A stretch of DNA of 64,000 nt, from positions 124,001 to 188,000 of the forward strand of contig CBDDEE010000021.1 of the NCBI GenBank assembly GCA_965226855.1. The letters are read 5' to 3'. Of the stretch, positions 26,405 to 34,706 are shown one piece after another (the stretch's first letter is position 1; each line of letters begins with the position of its first letter). The notes beneath the pieces are model-generated. The model was not told the origin of the DNA and ran no database searches. It was given only the letters and a program-made list of their open reading frames with translations. The DNA comes from JAUXJB01 sp965226855 (GTDB lineage Bacteria; Myxococcota_A; UBA9160; SZUA-336). The position numbers and the translations under genes are program-made.

Positions 26405-27589
26405 TCAGGCGACAATGCTGCTGGAGCGGAGGCGTGCGATGTGCTCGTCCGACTTGCCGAGTTCCCGCAGCACGCGGTCGGTGTGCTCCCCCAGCGCCGG
26501 GGCGGCTGTGCGGATCTCGGTGGGCGTGCCCTCGAAACGCGCGGCGGGGCGCGGCTGACGCACCCGCCCCAGGGTCTCGAACTCCTGCTCCACGATCAGC
26601 TCATTGGCGATCACCTGCGGATCCTCACGCACCTCCGCGCGTGTCCGCATCGGGGCACACGGGACGCCGGCCTCATCCAGGCGCCGACACGCCTCGGCGA
26701 CGCGCATTCCCTCGAACATCGTCCGCAGCTCCGCCTGCAGGGCCTTGAAGTTGCGACCGCGCCGATTTGCCGAGCGGAAGCGCTCGTCCTTGATCAACTC
26801 AGCCCGGTCCATCGCCAGGCACAGGGCGCGCCACTCCACGTTCGAGGCTGGGTAGATCGCCATGATGCCGTCGGCGGCCTCGAACACGGCGTACATGTCG
26901 CTCATGGTCAGACCGCGCTTGACGTCGTCACCCACGAAAGTCTCGTTGACCATGGCGTCGGGCCAGAGGAACGCGACCGCCGCGTCCAGCATGGCCAGGC
27001 GCACGTGCTGTCCCCCCTTGCCGGTAGCTCGCGCGAGCAGGGCCGCCGTGATCATCTGCGCCGCCGTGAGCGACGTGACCTTGTCGCACACGATGTTGCG
27101 CACGTAGTCGGGTCGGCCAACGGTGGGATCGGTCTGCGTCTCGACCATGCCGGAGATCATCTGGATCACGGGATCGTAGACGCGCTTGTCGACATAGGGC
27201 CCCTGGTCGCCGAAGCCCGAGATCGAGACGTACACGATGTCAGCCTTGATGCGCCGCACGTCGTCGTAGGCAATCCCGAGCCGCTCCACCGCTCCGGGCC
27301 GGAAGTTCTGGACGAACGCGTCCGCCGTCTGGACCAGCTCCAGCAGCAGATCGACTCCTGCGGGGTTCTTCAGGTCGATCACAATCGAGCGCTTGTTGCG
27401 GTTGATCGACGCGAAAATGTTGGAGACGTCCCCCCTCCGGTAGCCCACGGTCCGCACCATGTCGCCAATCCTGGGTGGTTCCACCTTGATCACATCCGCA
27501 CCCTGATCGGCCAGGATCTGGGTGGCGAACGGCCCGGAAACCATCGCTGTGAGATCGACGATTCGGAAACCCTCGAGCGGTCCTGTCAT
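26405..27589 (-). CDS. CaiB/BaiF family CoA-transferase (class III)
   Basis: 394 residues. Family blocks include GFRIVDLTAMVSGPFATQIL at the N-terminus, ADVIKVEPPRIGDMVR, NRNKRSIVIDLKNPAG, the region ADAFVQNFRPGAVERLGI (these residues quoted in parts) and the C-terminal VRQPRPAARFEGTPTEI. Class III enzymes move CoA between acids through an aspartyl intermediate, and the Asp in MLDAAVAFLW is at the expected region. It converges with the esterase-like gene and is followed upstream by a gene-poor stretch that holds a tRNA fragment. Substrate acid is unknown. Confidence 0.9.
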   Translation of the reverse strand: MTGPLEGFRIVDLTAMVSGPFATQILADQGADVIKVEPPRIGDMVRTVGYRRGDVSNIFASINRNKRSIVIDLKNPAGVDLLLELVQTADAFVQNFRPGAVERLGIAYDDVRRIKADIVYVSISGFGDQGPYVDKRVYDPVIQMISGMVETQTDPTVGRPDYVRNIVCDKVTSLTAAQMITAALLARATGKGGQHVRLAMLDAAVAFLWPDAMVNETFVGDDVKRGLTMSDMYAVFEAADGIMAIYPASNVEWRALCLAMDRAELIKDERFRSANRRGRNFKALQAELRTMFEGMRVAEACRRLDEAGVPCAPMRTRAEVREDPQVIANELIVEQEFETLGRVRQPRPAARFEGTPTEIRTAAPALGEHTDRVLRELGKSDEHIARLRSSSIVA

Positions 27590-27768
27590 GCCTTGCCCTC
27601 CCCTTCCGACTGAGCTGATTATCGAGTTACCGTACCCGTGAGGTCAAGTCGTCGCTCGCGGATCGTCGGTGCGGTAGGCCGCCGTGCATTGCCTCGGCTC
27701 CGCAAGGGAGCCCCGAGGGCACCGGGGAACCCGACGTCGGCAGCTGGCTGATCGCGGTGCGCTTTCGC

Positions 27769-27813
27769 TGGTGAGCGCGGCTGGGATCGAACCGGCGACC
27801 GGCGGATTAGGAG
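27769..27813 (-). repeat. 3' half of tRNA-Arg(CCU), probable attachment-site scar
   Basis: Read on the minus strand, the sequence starts in the anticodon loop CTCCTAA (anticodon CCU) and continues through the 3' anticodon stem TCCGC. A five-base variable loop, the T stem and loop GCCGG-TTCGATC-CCAGC, the acceptor strand CGCGCTC, discriminator A and CCA follow. The 5' side is absent: the matching GCGGA stem and GAGCGCG acceptor strand are not found upstream. Homology stops exactly at the anticodon loop, a known crossover site for tyrosine integrases. The 590-bp gap between the CoA-transferase and PPOX genes (27590-28081) holds no other supported feature. Confidence 0.62.
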
Positions 27814-28081
27814 AAGACCCCGACCCCGAGGAATGACGCTTAGTTAGCTCTCCGGCTCTGCGAGGGGTTGCAAGAGGCTGCACAGAGCGGCACTGGTGAC
27901 GGCACGGCCCTATACGGCCCCTCTGAAGTGGGCTCCCGCAGGCCCGGCACCTCGACGCTCCCCCGCCCCGTGGGAGCGACCCCCTCGTGCCTTTCACAGC
28001 GCATGCCGGGGTGCCTCAAGCCGACTCGCGAACCGTTCGGGCTTCAAGGTCGCGCTTGAGCGCGGGACCTGTTCTCGCAAC

Positions 28082-28738
28082 CTATCCCTCTCCCGACTGA
28101 ACCTTCCCTGAGTACTCCACCATCGTCAGCACCCCACCGGCCTGCTCGGCCCGGCCCTGGTCCGCAGCGGGGAGGACGTCTTGGAGCCCGTCGATCCGCT
28201 TCCAGTCGGCGAACGGCGTCTCGCTGGCCTCTCGGGGCACGTACCGGGATGACTCGACCTTCCGATAACGGTGGATGTAGCGCGGGCAATTGATGAACAG
28301 CTCGGAGAGCACCACTCGCACAACGAGCTCGGCCTCGGGATACTCCTGCAGTAGGGGGTCCTCGGTCTCAACACGCGCCACGCCATGGAAACGCAGGCGT
28401 TGCGGCGTTTCGAAGTCGATGAACAGCAGCCCGACCTGTCCGTTCCCGACGATGTTCCCCATCGAGTAGAACATCCCGTTTCCGTTGTAGCTCGGAAACG
28501 CGATTGTCTGGTCATCGAGCACACGGACGAAGCCCGGATCGCCTCCCTTGTACGACACGGTGGGGCGTCCCGATGGATCGACCGTCGAGAGAAAGAACAT
28601 GTCGCGGCTCTCGATCAAGGCCTTCGCTGCTGCGTCGATCTCGCTCCGGACCGTTACCGCTTCCAGCCGGTCCGCCAGTCTCCTCGTATCGAACCGGTCG
28701 TGCAGCTCGCGGTGCTTTTCGCTGTACAGCCTGCTCAT
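28082..28738 (-). CDS. Pyridoxamine-5'-phosphate oxidase-like FMN protein
   Basis: 218 residues with GGGAG before the ATG. A split-barrel flavin-binding domain is seen: MFFLSTVDPSGRPTVSYKG, FPSYNGNGMFYSMGNIVGN, VGLLFIDFETPQRLRFHG and VRVVLSELFINCPRYIHRY. These are typical of the PPOX/Pdx-like family annotated as pyridoxamine 5'-phosphate oxidase-related FMN-binding proteins. It probably binds FMN (or F420) and acts on an unknown small molecule. It is the last backbone-like gene before the IS-rich island. Confidence 0.85.
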   Translation of the reverse strand: MSRLYSEKHRELHDRFDTRRLADRLEAVTVRSEIDAAAKALIESRDMFFLSTVDPSGRPTVSYKGGDPGFVRVLDDQTIAFPSYNGNGMFYSMGNIVGNGQVGLLFIDFETPQRLRFHGVARVETEDPLLQEYPEAELVVRVVLSELFINCPRYIHRYRKVESSRYVPREASETPFADWKRIDGLQDVLPAADQGRAEQAGGVLTMVEYSGKVQSGEG

Positions 28739-28853
28739 GTCTTGTCTCCCTATCCCTCTTTAGAACCGAGCCTCGCCATTGTTCGTTCGCCACGGCGCGG
28801 CGCGGGCAGCCAGATCCCGCTGGATCTCGATTGAACGGTGACCTGCGGAGAGC

Positions 28854-29048
28854 GTGTTCGCAACCCTAGCCCGCCGCCACTACCGCAAGAACCTCTGGCT
28901 CCGCGACACCCTCGAGTCCGTAGCCCAGGAGCTCGAGCTCATGGCCGCCCGAGGCCAGGGAGACACGAAGGTGCTCCTCGGCCGAGCTCGACGAGTGCGG
29001 CAGCGCCTCCACCAAGGCGTGCCGGAGGAGTGGACTGCGGGGCGATGA
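28854..29048 (+). CDS. Short helical ORF next to IS element
   Basis: 64 codons from a GTG with GCGGAGAG upstream. The product is basic and helical (ARRHYRKNLWLRDTLESVAQ, then GRARRVRQRLHQGV) and not recognised. It stops 16 bp before the target duplication of the IS5-type element at 29068. It could be a small complete gene or the remnant of a gene cut by the island. The surrounding 28739-29063 stretch has nothing else. Confidence 0.35.
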   Translation: MFATLARRHYRKNLWLRDTLESVAQELELMAARGQGDTKVLLGRARRVRQRLHQGVPEEWTAGR

Positions 29049-29067
29049 GCGAGCCGTGGTCCCTTAG

Positions 29068-30349
29068 CAGGCTGCTGAAAAACTCCTCATCGAAGGGTAC
29101 CTTTGAGGGAAGCCCCAAGGGGGAGATGTGAGAGGACCGCAGACGCTCCAGGGTGGGATCTTCAGCTACGTATCGCTGGAGTCCCGGATTCCCGAGGACC
29201 ATCCGCTTCGAGCGATCCGGCGACTGGTGGACGCGGCGCTGGAGCAGCTGTCGCGACGCTTCGATGGTATCTACGCCAAAGGGGTCGGCCGACCGTCGGT
29301 CCCGCCGGAGCAGCTGTTGCGGGCGCTGCTGTTGCAGGTGCTGTACACGATCCGGAGCGAGCGCCAGCTGATCGAGCAGATCGACTACAACCTGCTCTAC
29401 CGCTGGTTCGTGGGCCTGGAGCTGGACGATGAGGTGTTCAGCGCGACGGTGTTCACCAAGAATCGGGAACGGCTGCTGAAGGGCGAGATCGCTCAGCATT
29501 TCTTCGAGGCGGTGCTGGCGCAGGCGGAGTCGGAGGGGTTGGTGTCATCGGAGCACTTCACGGTGGACGGGACGCTGATCGAGGCGTGGGCGAGCCAGAA
29601 GAGCTTCGTGCGCAAGGACGAGAAGCGCAGGGACGATGACGACCCGGGCAACCCGACGGTCAACTTCCGGGGCGAGAAGCGGAGCAACCAGACGCATGCG
29701 TCGAGGACGGATCCGGACGCCCGACTGGCGGGGATGAGGGGCCAGGGCGCGCGGCTCGCGTATCAGGGACACGTCGTGACGGAGAACCGCAACGGCCTGG
29801 TGGTGGCGGCGAAGCTCACTCAGGCGTCGGGGTATGCGGAGCGCGAAGCGGCTCTCGAGATGGTGCTGGGTCTGGGGGGCGCTCGCCGGATCACCCTGGC
29901 TGGAGACAAGGGCTACGACGCCAAGAGCTTTGTGCAGGCGCTTCGGGCCTGGAGCGTTACCCCGCACGTGGCACAGAACACGACGAACCGCCGAAGCGCG
30001 ATCGATCGAAGGACCACAGGACACCCGGGCTACGAGGTGAGCCAGCGCTTCCGCAAACGGGTGGAGGAGGTGTTTGGCTGGATGAAGACGGTGGGCTTGA
30101 TGCGCAAGACCCGGCACCGGGGCACGGATCGGGTCGGCTGGGTCTTCACCTTCACTGCTGCGGCCTACAACCTGGTCCGTATCCGCAACCTGTTGGAGGC
30201 GACATAGCTCATGATCCCGCAAGATCTACCCGTGCGACACCGAACCGGTTCGTACCGGGAACGGCGATCCCTCTCCCTGCTCGGCACGCCTCCCGTCAGA
30301 GGCGTCCAGCCCAACCCAGTCACTTTCAGGAGTGTGTGTCCGCAGCCTG
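29068..30349 (+). mobile_element. IS5-type insertion sequence, copy 1 (1282 bp)
   Basis: The left end CAGGCTGCTGAAAAA and the right end, read inward, CAGGCTGCGGACACA share the inverted core CAGGCTGC. Flanking four-base sites are TTAG (29064-29067) and CTAG (30350-30353); both fit the YTAR target of IS5-group elements but differ by one base. A second copy in opposite orientation is at 38767-40038. Copy 1 has an 11-bp insertion (CACACACTCCT on the minus strand) close to its right end that copy 2 lacks. Its transposase frame is intact. Confidence 0.88.
29128..30207 (+). CDS. IS5-family DDE transposase, intact
   Basis: 359 residues from a GTG preceded by GGGGGAG. An N-terminal DUF772-type domain (LLRALLLQVLYTIRSERQLI) is followed by the DDE catalytic region. 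First Asp is in HFTVDGTLIEAWASQKSF, second in LAGDKGYDAKSF and the Glu in RVEEVFGWMKTVG. The insertion-region stretch GEKRSNQTHASRTDPDARL is typical of this branch. The C-terminus AAYNLVRIRNLLEAT is complete, unlike copy 2. It is probably active or recently active. Confidence 0.93.
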   Translation: MRGPQTLQGGIFSYVSLESRIPEDHPLRAIRRLVDAALEQLSRRFDGIYAKGVGRPSVPPEQLLRALLLQVLYTIRSERQLIEQIDYNLLYRWFVGLELDDEVFSATVFTKNRERLLKGEIAQHFFEAVLAQAESEGLVSSEHFTVDGTLIEAWASQKSFVRKDEKRRDDDDPGNPTVNFRGEKRSNQTHASRTDPDARLAGMRGQGARLAYQGHVVTENRNGLVVAAKLTQASGYAEREAALEMVLGLGGARRITLAGDKGYDAKSFVQALRAWSVTPHVAQNTTNRRSAIDRRTTGHPGYEVSQRFRKRVEEVFGWMKTVGLMRKTRHRGTDRVGWVFTFTAAAYNLVRIRNLLEAT

Positions 30350-30380
30350 CTAGGCGCTTCCGTTTCCGAGAATGTCCCGC

Positions 30381-30560
30381 TCACGCCGCTTGAAAAACGT
30401 AGGTCTCTGCGAATCGGTCGATCATGTCGTTGACCTGAACCGGCACCAGGAGCTGGTTGAAGTGCCCGGCCCCGACAGTCTGCGCGTTCACCACGCCCTT
30501 CAGGTGTTCCGCCATCAGCACGACAGGGACGTTCGACCCGGGCGGCCTCCATGTGCGGTG
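30381..30560 (-). pseudogene. Alpha/beta hydrolase C-terminal remnant
   Basis: On the minus strand a frame of about 58 codons reads NVPVVLMAEHLKGVVNAQTV, then GAGHFNQLLVPVQVNDMI and DRFAETYVFQAA, ending in TGA at 30383-30381. The GHF and the following helix look like the catalytic His region and last helix of an alpha/beta hydrolase. The nucleophile part is absent upstream. It lies immediately after the IS5 copy. The IS or an associated deletion probably removed the rest. Confidence 0.4.
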
Positions 30561-30899
30561 CGAGCTCCGCGCGTGGACTGGTAGCCGCGCACGTCGGTGC
30601 AGGCTCCGGTCCCGCTTGATGCACCAGTTGGCGATCGAAGAAGCGATCGAGCGGACCGGTCAATCGGCCCCGTACTGGATCACGTCGGTTATTCCAAAGG
30701 GGGGTGGTGCGTGTCTCTCGACGAGCCGATCCTCATGAGTCGGGTCGCATACCCGCTGGGGAAGGGCCCGGCGCGCTGGGATTTCGTGGGAGTTGGGAGT
30801 CTCGCCCCCGAAGCGCAAACTCGTAGGCCACGATCTCGCGCACTAGTCATGGCAGTCGATCACGGCCACCAGATGGCCCCAGCCGTCCCGGCCGCCTCG

Positions 30900-31154
30900 C
30901 GCAGTGGACCCCGATTGGGGGACTTCTTCCTAAACGCTGACGAGACCGAGTGCGTGATCCTCAAAACCTATGCCAATTCCGAAGCTGTGCTGGACCACGT
31001 AGACAACCTTGGCGACGTCCTCGACAGACTCCTCGGGTTGGGTGAACTGTCCGAAGAGGTGTTCGGCGACCCCTCGCCGCAGCTCCGGGAAATCCTCGCT
31101 CCCTTGAACTCGAAAATCTACACCCGGCTCCAAGGTCTGTACCGGGTACGCTAG
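30900..31154 (+). pseudogene. Antibiotic-monooxygenase-like C-terminal remnant
   Basis: The last ~80 codons read DFFLNADETECVILKTYANS, EAVLDHVDNLGDVLDRLL, SEEVFGDPSPQL and SKIYTRLQGLYRV. This looks like the C-terminal half of a dimeric alpha-beta barrel protein of the antibiotic biosynthesis monooxygenase type. The frame is open back to 30597, but that part has no family resemblance and poor coding character. The gene is therefore either truncated or fused to unrelated sequence. The 30561-30900 stretch holds nothing else I can support. Confidence 0.45.
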
Positions 31155-31192
31155 GAACTGATGCGAACGGCGACGCTGTCACCCTCCGTGAG

Positions 31193-32041
31193 TCAGCCGA
31201 GCAGCTTTGCGTATTCGTCCAGTTGCGGGAGCACGTCCTCCGCCGACTTGGATGGAAGGGGCAGGACCGCGCGCTTTACCCCGGCGTCGGGCAGAGTCTT
31301 GAGCTGATCCGTGTCTACGCCCCCCGCATAGAACACACCGAGCTCGAGCGAGTCCAGGTCACGGCCCGCGTCCTTGCACGCGCTCTCCAGACCCTTGAGC
31401 CCGCCCTCGAAGTCGTGTAGCCCACCGACCGGCATCCAGCCGTCGCAGAACTCGATGATGTGAGGGAAGGTCTTGGACCCTGCCGCAGCGCCGAGAATGA
31501 TCGGCGGGTGGGGCTTCTGGACCGGCTTCGGCCACGACCAGCTCTTCTCGAACTGTATGTGCTCGCCCGAGAAGCTGGCCTCGTCCTTTGTCCAGATCTC
31601 CTTCATCAGCAGGATCTTCTCGCGCAAGATCTCGCGGCGCAGCTTGAAGTCCAGGCCGTGGTTGCGCATCTCCTCGCGGTTCCAGCCGTAGCCGATGCCG
31701 AAAAGGAAACGGCCCCCCGAGATCAGGTCGAGGCTCGCGACCTCCTTGGCCAGCCATACCGGGTCTCGTTGCGCGACGAGACAGATGCCGGTGCCGAGCT
31801 TCAGGTTCTCGGTGACCCCCGCGCAGGCCGCCAGGGCGATGAACTGGTCGTGGCTGCGCCAGTACTCCTCCGGGAGCGGCGGCATGTCCTTCGCGCCGCC
31901 CCACGGGGTCTTGCGGCTCACGGGGATGTGGCTGTGTTCTGGAAACCAGAGCGACTCGAAGCCGCGATCCTCCGCCGCTTTGGCGAGCTCGACCGGTTGG
32001 ATCGACTTGTCGGTGGGGAAGATCATCACGCCTAGTTCCAT
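31193..32041 (-). CDS. Luciferase-like (TIGR03619-type) F420-dependent oxidoreductase
   Basis: 282 residues with GAGGAG before the ATG. Luciferase-like TIM barrel: GVMIFPTDKSIQPVELAKAA, GFESLWFPEHSHIP, VASLDLISGGRFLFGIGYGW, PHPPIILGAAAGSKTFPHII. The C-terminus GVKRAVLPLPSKSAEDVLP is typical of the probable F420-dependent subfamily TIGR03619. It is complete although both neighbours are remnants, so it may be functional cargo of the island. Substrate unknown. Confidence 0.88.
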   Translation of the reverse strand: MELGVMIFPTDKSIQPVELAKAAEDRGFESLWFPEHSHIPVSRKTPWGGAKDMPPLPEEYWRSHDQFIALAACAGVTENLKLGTGICLVAQRDPVWLAKEVASLDLISGGRFLFGIGYGWNREEMRNHGLDFKLRREILREKILLMKEIWTKDEASFSGEHIQFEKSWSWPKPVQKPHPPIILGAAAGSKTFPHIIEFCDGWMPVGGLHDFEGGLKGLESACKDAGRDLDSLELGVFYAGGVDTDQLKTLPDAGVKRAVLPLPSKSAEDVLPQLDEYAKLLG

Positions 32042-32116
32042 GGGGTTCTCTCCTCGCGGGGTTCGCCGTCCATTCTATCCCTTCCAACCTCCAGTCGGAA
32101 CCAACGGCCAGGCGCT

Positions 32117-32263
32117 CTACTCGACGCCAAATGCGATGAGGACGTTCCCCGGCCATACCGACGCCCCCGAGCCAACCCTGTACCCGGAGCCCATGAACAG
32201 CATGCCCCCGACGATCGCCGGCCCATGGCCGCTGATCGAGCCTCCCTTGGCCCGAACGCCGGT
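32117..32263 (-). pseudogene. PQQ-dehydrogenase C-terminal remnant
   Basis: The minus-strand frame reads GVRAKGGSISGHGPAIVGGM, LFMGSGY, a short insertion, then PGNVLIAFGVE and stop. It is nearly the same as the end of the complete PQQ-dehydrogenase at 56702-58603 (GVRAKGGSIGGHGPAIVGGM, PGNVLLAFGVE), including at the nucleotide level. It stops abruptly at 32263, where the 3' end of an IS3-type transposase gene begins. It is thus a fragment of a paralogue or of a duplicated copy. Confidence 0.75.
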
Positions 32264-32440
32264 CTGTTCGACGAAGAGGAACCGGAACCGAGCTGCTTCT
32301 GCGACTAGGTAAAAGATGCCGGGGGTGGGATGAAGGCGCTGGGGAAATAATCCCCCCCTACCTTAAAGGGGGTGCCGCGCGCGCAGCCGCACGGGCCCTG
32401 CCGCGAGGTGCGCAGGAGGGAAACGAGGCGGCGTCCCTAC
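32264..32440 (+). repeat. Transposase 3' end plus downstream block, copy A
   Basis: The first 49 bases end a frame with TKRNRNRAASATR and TAG (32310-32312). The following bases through the GGGGGTGGGATGAA region and the AT-rich CCCCTACCT core are shared, in inverted orientation, with 42375-42572. Copy B there keeps more of the transposase C-terminus. The two copies differ by a clean insertion of about 25 bp after AAAAGATG. The block contains a possible rho-independent hairpin but is best seen as IS-derived repeat. Confidence 0.6.
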
Positions 32441-32580
32441 ACCCACTAGATCTAGTGCTCGAGGCTTGTGCCACGTAGTGCCAATTACGGCCGGCTAATG
32501 CCGCCTGGTGCCGCGTTTTGTCCCGTTTTTGGCGGCGCTTTTACCGTCCGATTCGTGACATTCTCCGTGGTCATGGGCGA
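32436..32580 (+). repeat. Hairpin/10-bp-unit dispersed element, copy 1
   Basis: It starts with a palindrome CACTAGATCTAGTG, then CTTGTGCCACGTAGTGCC (one full ten-base GTGCCACGTA unit plus a partial one). GCCGGCTAATGCC and TTTTGTCCCGTTTTTGGC follow, and two degenerate ~22-base repeats (CTTTTACCGTCCGATTC / GTGACATTCTCCGTGG). Similar blocks recur at about 41.9, 42.2, 43.0, 43.2, 43.3, 47.1 and 47.9 kb. Here it separates the PQQ-dehydrogenase and transposase remnants from the intact xox cluster. No gene is supported between 32313 and 32772. Confidence 0.6.
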
Positions 32581-32772
32581 CGGCACTGATTTGAACGTGA
32601 CAGCTGCCATCGGGCTGCAAAGAGCGATGTCGGTCAACAGACGACCGGAGGCGTTGCGCGGCTCCCACCCGCAGGGGCTGGCATCCCGACTGGCTGCATT
32701 GCACCGGCGACGCGGCTCGCCATATGCTGCGACTGCTCCCTCGCCACGTCACCTCCCGACACCCCCCAACTG

Positions 32773-33606
32773 ATGAAGACGCATGCACTCGTCGCCCTCT
32801 TGCTGTCGCTCGCTCCCTGCGCACTCGCGCGGGGGACCGAGTCGGTGGAGGTCCGCGTCGGCTACCTGGGGCCTCGGGACACGCCCGCGGAGCGGGGGGT
32901 TCAACTCGGGATCGAAGAGGCCAACGTTCAGGGGCGCTTCACGGGGCGGAGCTTCCGGCTCCAGCTCCTGAGCGAGCTGGGCGAGGTCTCCCCCGCATTC
33001 GCGGCCGTGGTGGCGGCCGTCCCGGCCGAAGTGCTGGTCGAAGCAGCCGGGCGAGGCGTTGCCGTGCTGAACATCGCAGCTGCGGATGACGCTCTTCGCA
33101 GCGCGTGCCACCCCGACCTCCTTCACGTCCTTCCGAGCCTTCGCATGCAGAGCGATGCGCGCGCGCAGTGGAGGGAGAAGCGTCCGACCTCTGCGGCGAG
33201 TGCGGAGACGTGGCACCGCGACTTCGTGAGGTTCGCGGCCCGCGACCTGAACAAGCGGTACAGCCGACGCTTCGACGAGCGGATGGACGGTTCCGCCTGG
33301 GCCGGCTGGGCGGCGGTCAAGGCGGTGGCGGAGGCCGTGACCCGCGGCGGCGAGGGCGGCGCTGCCAGCGTCGCGCGCTATCTGCGCACGCAGCTCGAGT
33401 TCGACGGACAGAAAGGGGTCGCCCTCTCCTTCCGCCCAACGGGCCAGCTTCGTCAGCCGCTGCTGCTGGTCGAGGGCGGTCAAATCGTGGGGCAGGCGCC
33501 GGTACAGGGGGTCTCCGGCGCGGGCGACCTCGACAGCCTGGGAGCGTCGACCTGCCCGGCGGCCGCAACCTCGCCGGCCGATCGAAAACAGGAGACAGCG
33601 CCATGA
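32773..33606 (+). CDS. Substrate-binding protein of PQQ-alcohol dehydrogenase system
   Basis: 277 residues with signal peptide (LVALLLSLAPCALA). The periplasmic binding-protein fold is recognisable by VEVRVGYLGPRDTPAERGVQ near the mature N-terminus, FVRFAARDLNKRYSRRFDER and the end region LRTQLEFDGQKGVALSF. These match the ABC-type substrate-binding proteins that accompany PQQ-dependent alcohol dehydrogenases (TIGR03863). It overlaps the next gene's start by four bases. No ABC permease or ATPase is nearby, so it may serve maturation or sensing instead of uptake. Confidence 0.8.
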   Translation: MKTHALVALLLSLAPCALARGTESVEVRVGYLGPRDTPAERGVQLGIEEANVQGRFTGRSFRLQLLSELGEVSPAFAAVVAAVPAEVLVEAAGRGVAVLNIAAADDALRSACHPDLLHVLPSLRMQSDARAQWREKRPTSAASAETWHRDFVRFAARDLNKRYSRRFDERMDGSAWAGWAAVKAVAEAVTRGGEGGAASVARYLRTQLEFDGQKGVALSFRPTGQLRQPLLLVEGGQIVGQAPVQGVSGAGDLDSLGASTCPAAATSPADRKQETAP

Positions 33607-34562
33607 CGCCTCTCTGCCGGACTTTCCTCTGCTTGATCTCGACGCTTGCCGTCAGCGAGCCCGTACTCGCGCAGTCCCGCGTATTCGTATCGAACGAGGG
33701 CGACGGCTCCGTCAGCGTCATCGACCTCGACGCGGGTGAGGTGGTCGCTACGATCGCCGTGGGGGCGCGGCCGCGTGGGATCGGCCTGTCGCCGGACGGC
33801 GAGCGACTCTACGTCGCACTGGGGAGCGACAACGAGATTGCCGCCGTGGACACCCGCAGCCTGGAGGTCGTGCAGCGAATCCCGGCAGGCTCGGATCCGG
33901 AGGCGTTCGCCGTGCACCCCAATGGGAACATCTACGTGAGCAACGAGGACGAGGCGACCGCCACTGTCATCGACCCCGCGAGCGGGAAGCACCTGGCCGT
34001 GCTGACCGTGGGAATCGAGCCCGAGGGGGTGGCAGTTTCCCACGGCGGCGACTGGGTCATCGTCGCCGCCGAGTCGACGAGCACCATTCACGTCTTCTCG
34101 GTCCCCGAGCACGAGGCCGTCGCGACGCTGCTGGTCGGGGCCCGGCCGCGCGAGGCGGTCTTCAGCCCGGACGACCGGTGGCTATACGTCACGAGCGAGA
34201 TCGGCCGCGAGGTGACAAAGGTCGATATGCGGAGCCGCCAGATCGTCAACACGACGCGCCTTCGGGACCCGAGGACAAAGCCGAAGGGGCTAGCCCTGAG
34301 CGCGGACGGGAAGAGGCTCTTTGTCGCGGCTGGCAGCGCCAACACCGTGGTCGTCCTCGACGCGGAGACACTGGAGCCCGGGAAGAGCATCGCGGTAGGT
34401 CGCAGACCGTGGGGTGTGGCGCTGTCCCCGGACGGCCGCTTTCTGTACACGACAAACGGGCTCGACGACAGCGTCTCAGTGGTGGACACGCAGAGCGAAC
34501 GCGTGGTGCAGACGATCCCGGTGGGTGAGCGACCCTGGGGGCTCGCCGTCCTGGCGCGCTGA
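33603..34562 (+). CDS. YVTN/YncE-type beta-propeller, PQQ-catabolism associated
   Basis: 319 residues with signal peptide ending VLAQS. About seven beta-propeller blades follow, each with the pattern VYVSNEGDGSVSVIDLDAGE or SPDGERLYVALGSDN. The blade repeats include GARPRGIGLSPDG, GSDPEAFAVHPNG, GIEPEGVAVSHGG, GARPREAVFSPDD and GRRPWGVALSPDG. This fits the beta-propeller family linked to PQQ-dependent catabolism (TIGR03866). It starts inside the end of the binding-protein gene and lies 144 bp upstream of xoxF. It is probably a periplasmic accessory for the dehydrogenase. Confidence 0.86.
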   Translation: MTPLCRTFLCLISTLAVSEPVLAQSRVFVSNEGDGSVSVIDLDAGEVVATIAVGARPRGIGLSPDGERLYVALGSDNEIAAVDTRSLEVVQRIPAGSDPEAFAVHPNGNIYVSNEDEATATVIDPASGKHLAVLTVGIEPEGVAVSHGGDWVIVAAESTSTIHVFSVPEHEAVATLLVGARPREAVFSPDDRWLYVTSEIGREVTKVDMRSRQIVNTTRLRDPRTKPKGLALSADGKRLFVAAGSANTVVVLDAETLEPGKSIAVGRRPWGVALSPDGRFLYTTNGLDDSVSVVDTQSERVVQTIPVGERPWGLAVLAR

Positions 34563-34706
34563 GCCACCGACTTCGTTGACACCCTCGAGCCGCGGGGAGT
34601 ACGCTGAGAATCGCGATCCAAGCCTTGACAGGCTGGTGAATCTCTCGACCGGGGCAACGCTTGCGAGGTAAAGATCGCTCTGGCGCTGATGCGCAGGGGG
34701 GGAATC

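Noticed and set aside
27769..27860. Complete tRNA-Arg gene
   Set aside because: Only the part from the anticodon loop to CCA matches. The 5' acceptor strand GAGCGCG, the D arm and the 5' anticodon stem GCGGA are not present in the adjacent sequence.
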